DNA of 64,000 nt from Nymphaea colorata (Eukaryota > Streptophyta > Magnoliopsida > Nymphaeales > Nymphaeaceae), in NCBI RefSeq assembly GCF_008831285.2, contig NC_045140.1:9732505-9796504 (forward strand). Reading direction: 5' to 3'. How positions within the stretch are numbered: position 1 is the first letter of the stretch; each line of letters opens with the position of its first letter. Under the pieces are notes generated by a model. The model had not been told where the DNA came from and did not search any database. It saw nothing but the letters and a program-made list of their open reading frames with translations. Positions 63,139-64,000 of the stretch are shown here, in pieces. A program made the position numbers and the translations under genes.

Positions 63139-64000
63139 ATTTATTTATTTATCAGGAATGTATCCAGATTTATCCGCATAGCAAGAGATGTAAAACCTAT
63201 GTGTTTGAGCCCAACTGTTTTATAGGAAGATCTAAAGCTATTTTGTGATTATATATCTGAACATGGTATCTAACCATATATGTTATCAAGTCCAAAACAA
63301 CTTATACTAAGATGTCAGGTGCATGTTAGCATTTACTTTCTTACGATTCTTTCTACAAGTCTTGGTAGAGTAACAACTTCTCTTTGAACATCATCCATTT
63401 TTAGAAATTTTCTGCTTGAGGAGAAAAAGACAGAAAAAAAAAGGAAATGAAGTGAGAGATGGTCTACCTATTGTTGCAAACAGGTGAACACTCAAATGGA
63501 ATAAATGTGTATGCCGTCTTACTTGAGTTGCAAACAGTATGGAGCCATAAGGAGGATGACCATATTGAGTAGCCCCCACATGCCACGCCTAAATTGGGCT
63601 TGGTTTCTGGAAGCAAGTATCTTTAAACTATTGGTATCAATGCTGATAAGATTGATTCAAAAAGCATATATGTGTATTTTGGAGGACTAATAACTGAAAG
63701 GTTGATCAAAATACTTTTTAGGAGATTGACCATGATCTCTGTTTAAAAAGCCAATAAATCCATAAGCTTTTGTTTGATTACAGCGGATCTCAGAGATTAC
63801 AATGGATCTCAGAACCGTGATTTTAAGATTTGACCTCCCCCTTCGGACCTCAAACCCATGCTTTTTACAACTTAGCATGGATCTCAGATCCATGTTTTTT
63901 TTTTTTGGGGGGGGGGTGGGGTGGAGGGGGAGGAGGCGGTCAAGCTGAAATCTATAGTTTGTTTAAACTATGGATTTCAGCTGTCGTGGGTCTTGGATCC
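59145..64000 (+). CDS. HEMB: Plastid delta-aminolevulinic acid dehydratase gene (5' half)
   Basis: Also called porphobilinogen synthase or ALAD; condenses two 5-aminolevulinate molecules to porphobilinogen in plastids, the second committed step of heme and chlorophyll synthesis. Coding exons: 61683-61964, 62098-62209, 62327-62400, 62610-62678, 62763-62846, 62944-63013, giving 230 residues with correct splice sites and phases (0, 1, 0, 0, 0, then 1 at the last donor). Recognised blocks: PLTRRPRRNRKSAALRAAFQ, FILPLFIHEG, PIGAMPGCYRLGWRHGLLEE, GVNSVVLFPKIPDALK, TGDEAYNENGLVPRAIRLLK, IYTDVALDPYSCDGHDGIV. Plant enzymes are about 430 residues, so roughly half is here; the Schiff-base lysines lie in exons outside the window. 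Confidence 0.93.
59201..61651 (+). other. ALAD leader intron (2.45 kb)
   Basis: T-rich intron within the 5' UTR, from GTAATGC to CACCTTGCAG. It contains a GCAGTGGCAGTTGCAGCAG stretch and a CT-rich block at 59957-60090 that might be an alternative first exon, and a GT/TA microsatellite at 60883-60911. Long 5' UTR introns often enhance expression in plants (general knowledge). No transposon seen. Confidence 0.5.
61683..61964 (+). CDS. HEMB: ALAD coding exon 1 (transit peptide and N-terminal arm)
   Basis: The ATG at 61683 opens MAYSLSINPTNLLAVKTQDG; residues 1 to about 45 are Ser/Thr/Lys/Arg-rich with few acids, as expected for a plastid transit peptide. The start of the conserved protein is near YKRLGLSIEEAEAAV, followed by a Pro-rich segment (VPPAPPVPAKPKAPAGTPVV). 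The exon begins at 61652 with 31 untranslated bases. Donor at 61965, phase 0. Confidence 0.92.
62098..62209 (+). CDS. HEMB: ALAD coding exon 2
   Basis: PLTRRPRRNRKSAALRAAFQ, then the conserved SPQNFILPLFIHEG, the first strand of the TIM barrel. After TTTTACAG; ends after the first base of a Gly codon (donor 62210), phase 1. Confidence 0.92.
62327..62400 (+). CDS. HEMB: ALAD coding exon 3
   Basis: GEADAPIGAMPGCYRLGWRH and GLLEE; bounded by CAACACAG and GTTACT. The MPGxYR motif is a family signature. Confidence 0.92.
62610..62678 (+). CDS. HEMB: ALAD coding exon 4
   Basis: VYKARDVGVNSVVLFPKIPD and ALK; 23 codons between TTATGTAG and GTTTAT. Confidence 0.92.
62763..62846 (+). CDS. HEMB: ALAD coding exon 5
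   Basis: SATGDEAYNENGLVPRAIRL, LKDKYPDI; 28 codons between ATATCCAG and GTGAGT. Many plant enzymes have Ser-Pro/Ser-Ala-Thr-Gly-Asp-Glu-Ala here. Confidence 0.92.
62944..63013 (+). CDS. HEMB: ALAD coding exon 6, metal-site aspartates
   Basis: VIYTDVALDPYSCDGHDGIV, SED plus one base; donor GTAAGT at 63014, phase 1. In animal and yeast enzymes cysteines in this segment bind catalytic zinc; plant enzymes carry Asp/Ala instead (DVALDPYS.DGHDG) and use magnesium (family knowledge). This sequence has the plant pattern. Confidence 0.92.
63059..63136. repeat. (TC)n(TA)n microsatellite in ALAD intron
   Basis: About 20 bp TC/CT followed by about 58 bp TA. Confidence 0.95.
63943..63982. repeat. 40-bp near-perfect palindrome
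   Basis: Arms 63943-63960 (AGCTGAAATCTATAGTTT) and 63965-63982 (AAACTATGGATTTCAGCT), 17 of 18 paired, with a 4-base spacer. It may be the tip of an inverted-repeat element continuing beyond the window. Confidence 0.8.

Larger units (their letters stand above)
63014..64000 (+). other. ALAD intron running out of the window
   Basis: Intron begins GTAAGTC. Holds (TC)n-(TA)n at 63059-63136, a poly-T/poly-G run near 63894-63935 and a palindrome at 63943-63982. No acceptor leading to recognisable ALAD coding was found, so the next exon is beyond 64000. Confidence 0.7.

Overview
This is nuclear DNA from a flowering plant. Evidence: two intron-containing plant genes, GT-AG introns swollen by LTR retrotransposons, plant initiator-Met-tRNA primer-binding sites, and a plastid-type aminolevulinate dehydratase with aspartates at the metal site. 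I cannot name the species. No bacterial genes, rRNA, tRNA or CRISPR array were seen.

Two host genes are present, both on the + strand and both cut by the window. (1) A pentatricopeptide-repeat (PPR) gene resembling Arabidopsis At1g76280 runs from the left edge to its stop at 49499. Eight exons are visible (1-545, 6261-6356, 6609-6788, 11536-11763, 13166-13309, 13406-13594, 37356-37472, 49101-49499); they encode about 631 residues without a break, and every internal junction is phase 0. (2) The 5' half of the gene for plastid delta-aminolevulinic acid dehydratase (HEMB/ALAD) has a TATA box at 59116, a leader intron of about 2.45 kb, its ATG at 61683 and six coding exons to 63013. It continues beyond the window.

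Most of the rest is transposable-element sequence, largely inside PPR introns. Intron 1 (546-6260) holds a solo LTR nested in a truncated LTR of the same family as element B. Intron 3 (6789-11535) holds a rearranged Ty1/copia remnant (H) whose gag-PR-INT and RT-RNase H halves point in opposite directions, plus a hAT-like MITE. Intron 6 (13595-37355) is a four-level nest with target-site duplications (TSDs) at each level: Ty3/gypsy A (13712-36742, TSD CTAGC) was hit in its RNase H by a young chromovirus-type gypsy B (14111-24836, TSD GCCGA) and in its integrase by a small LTR element C (26507-35372, TSD g/tGCTC). C carries a captured WNK-kinase gene fragment, which was itself split by a young copia D (29003-33923, TSD CTAGG). 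Intron 7 (37473-49100) holds copia E (37803-48534, TSD GGACT) with copia F (38657-43881) nested in its leader.

Between the host genes lie an old copia G (50979-54612) containing a hAT-like non-autonomous element, several local tandem duplications, a long TA microsatellite and a 161/162-bp tandem repeat in which each unit carries a near-perfect hairpin. The most unusual items are the LTR element carrying a WNK fragment (C), the localised divergence at one end of otherwise near-identical LTRs in B, and the preservation of the PPR reading frame through more than 40 kb of inserted DNA.
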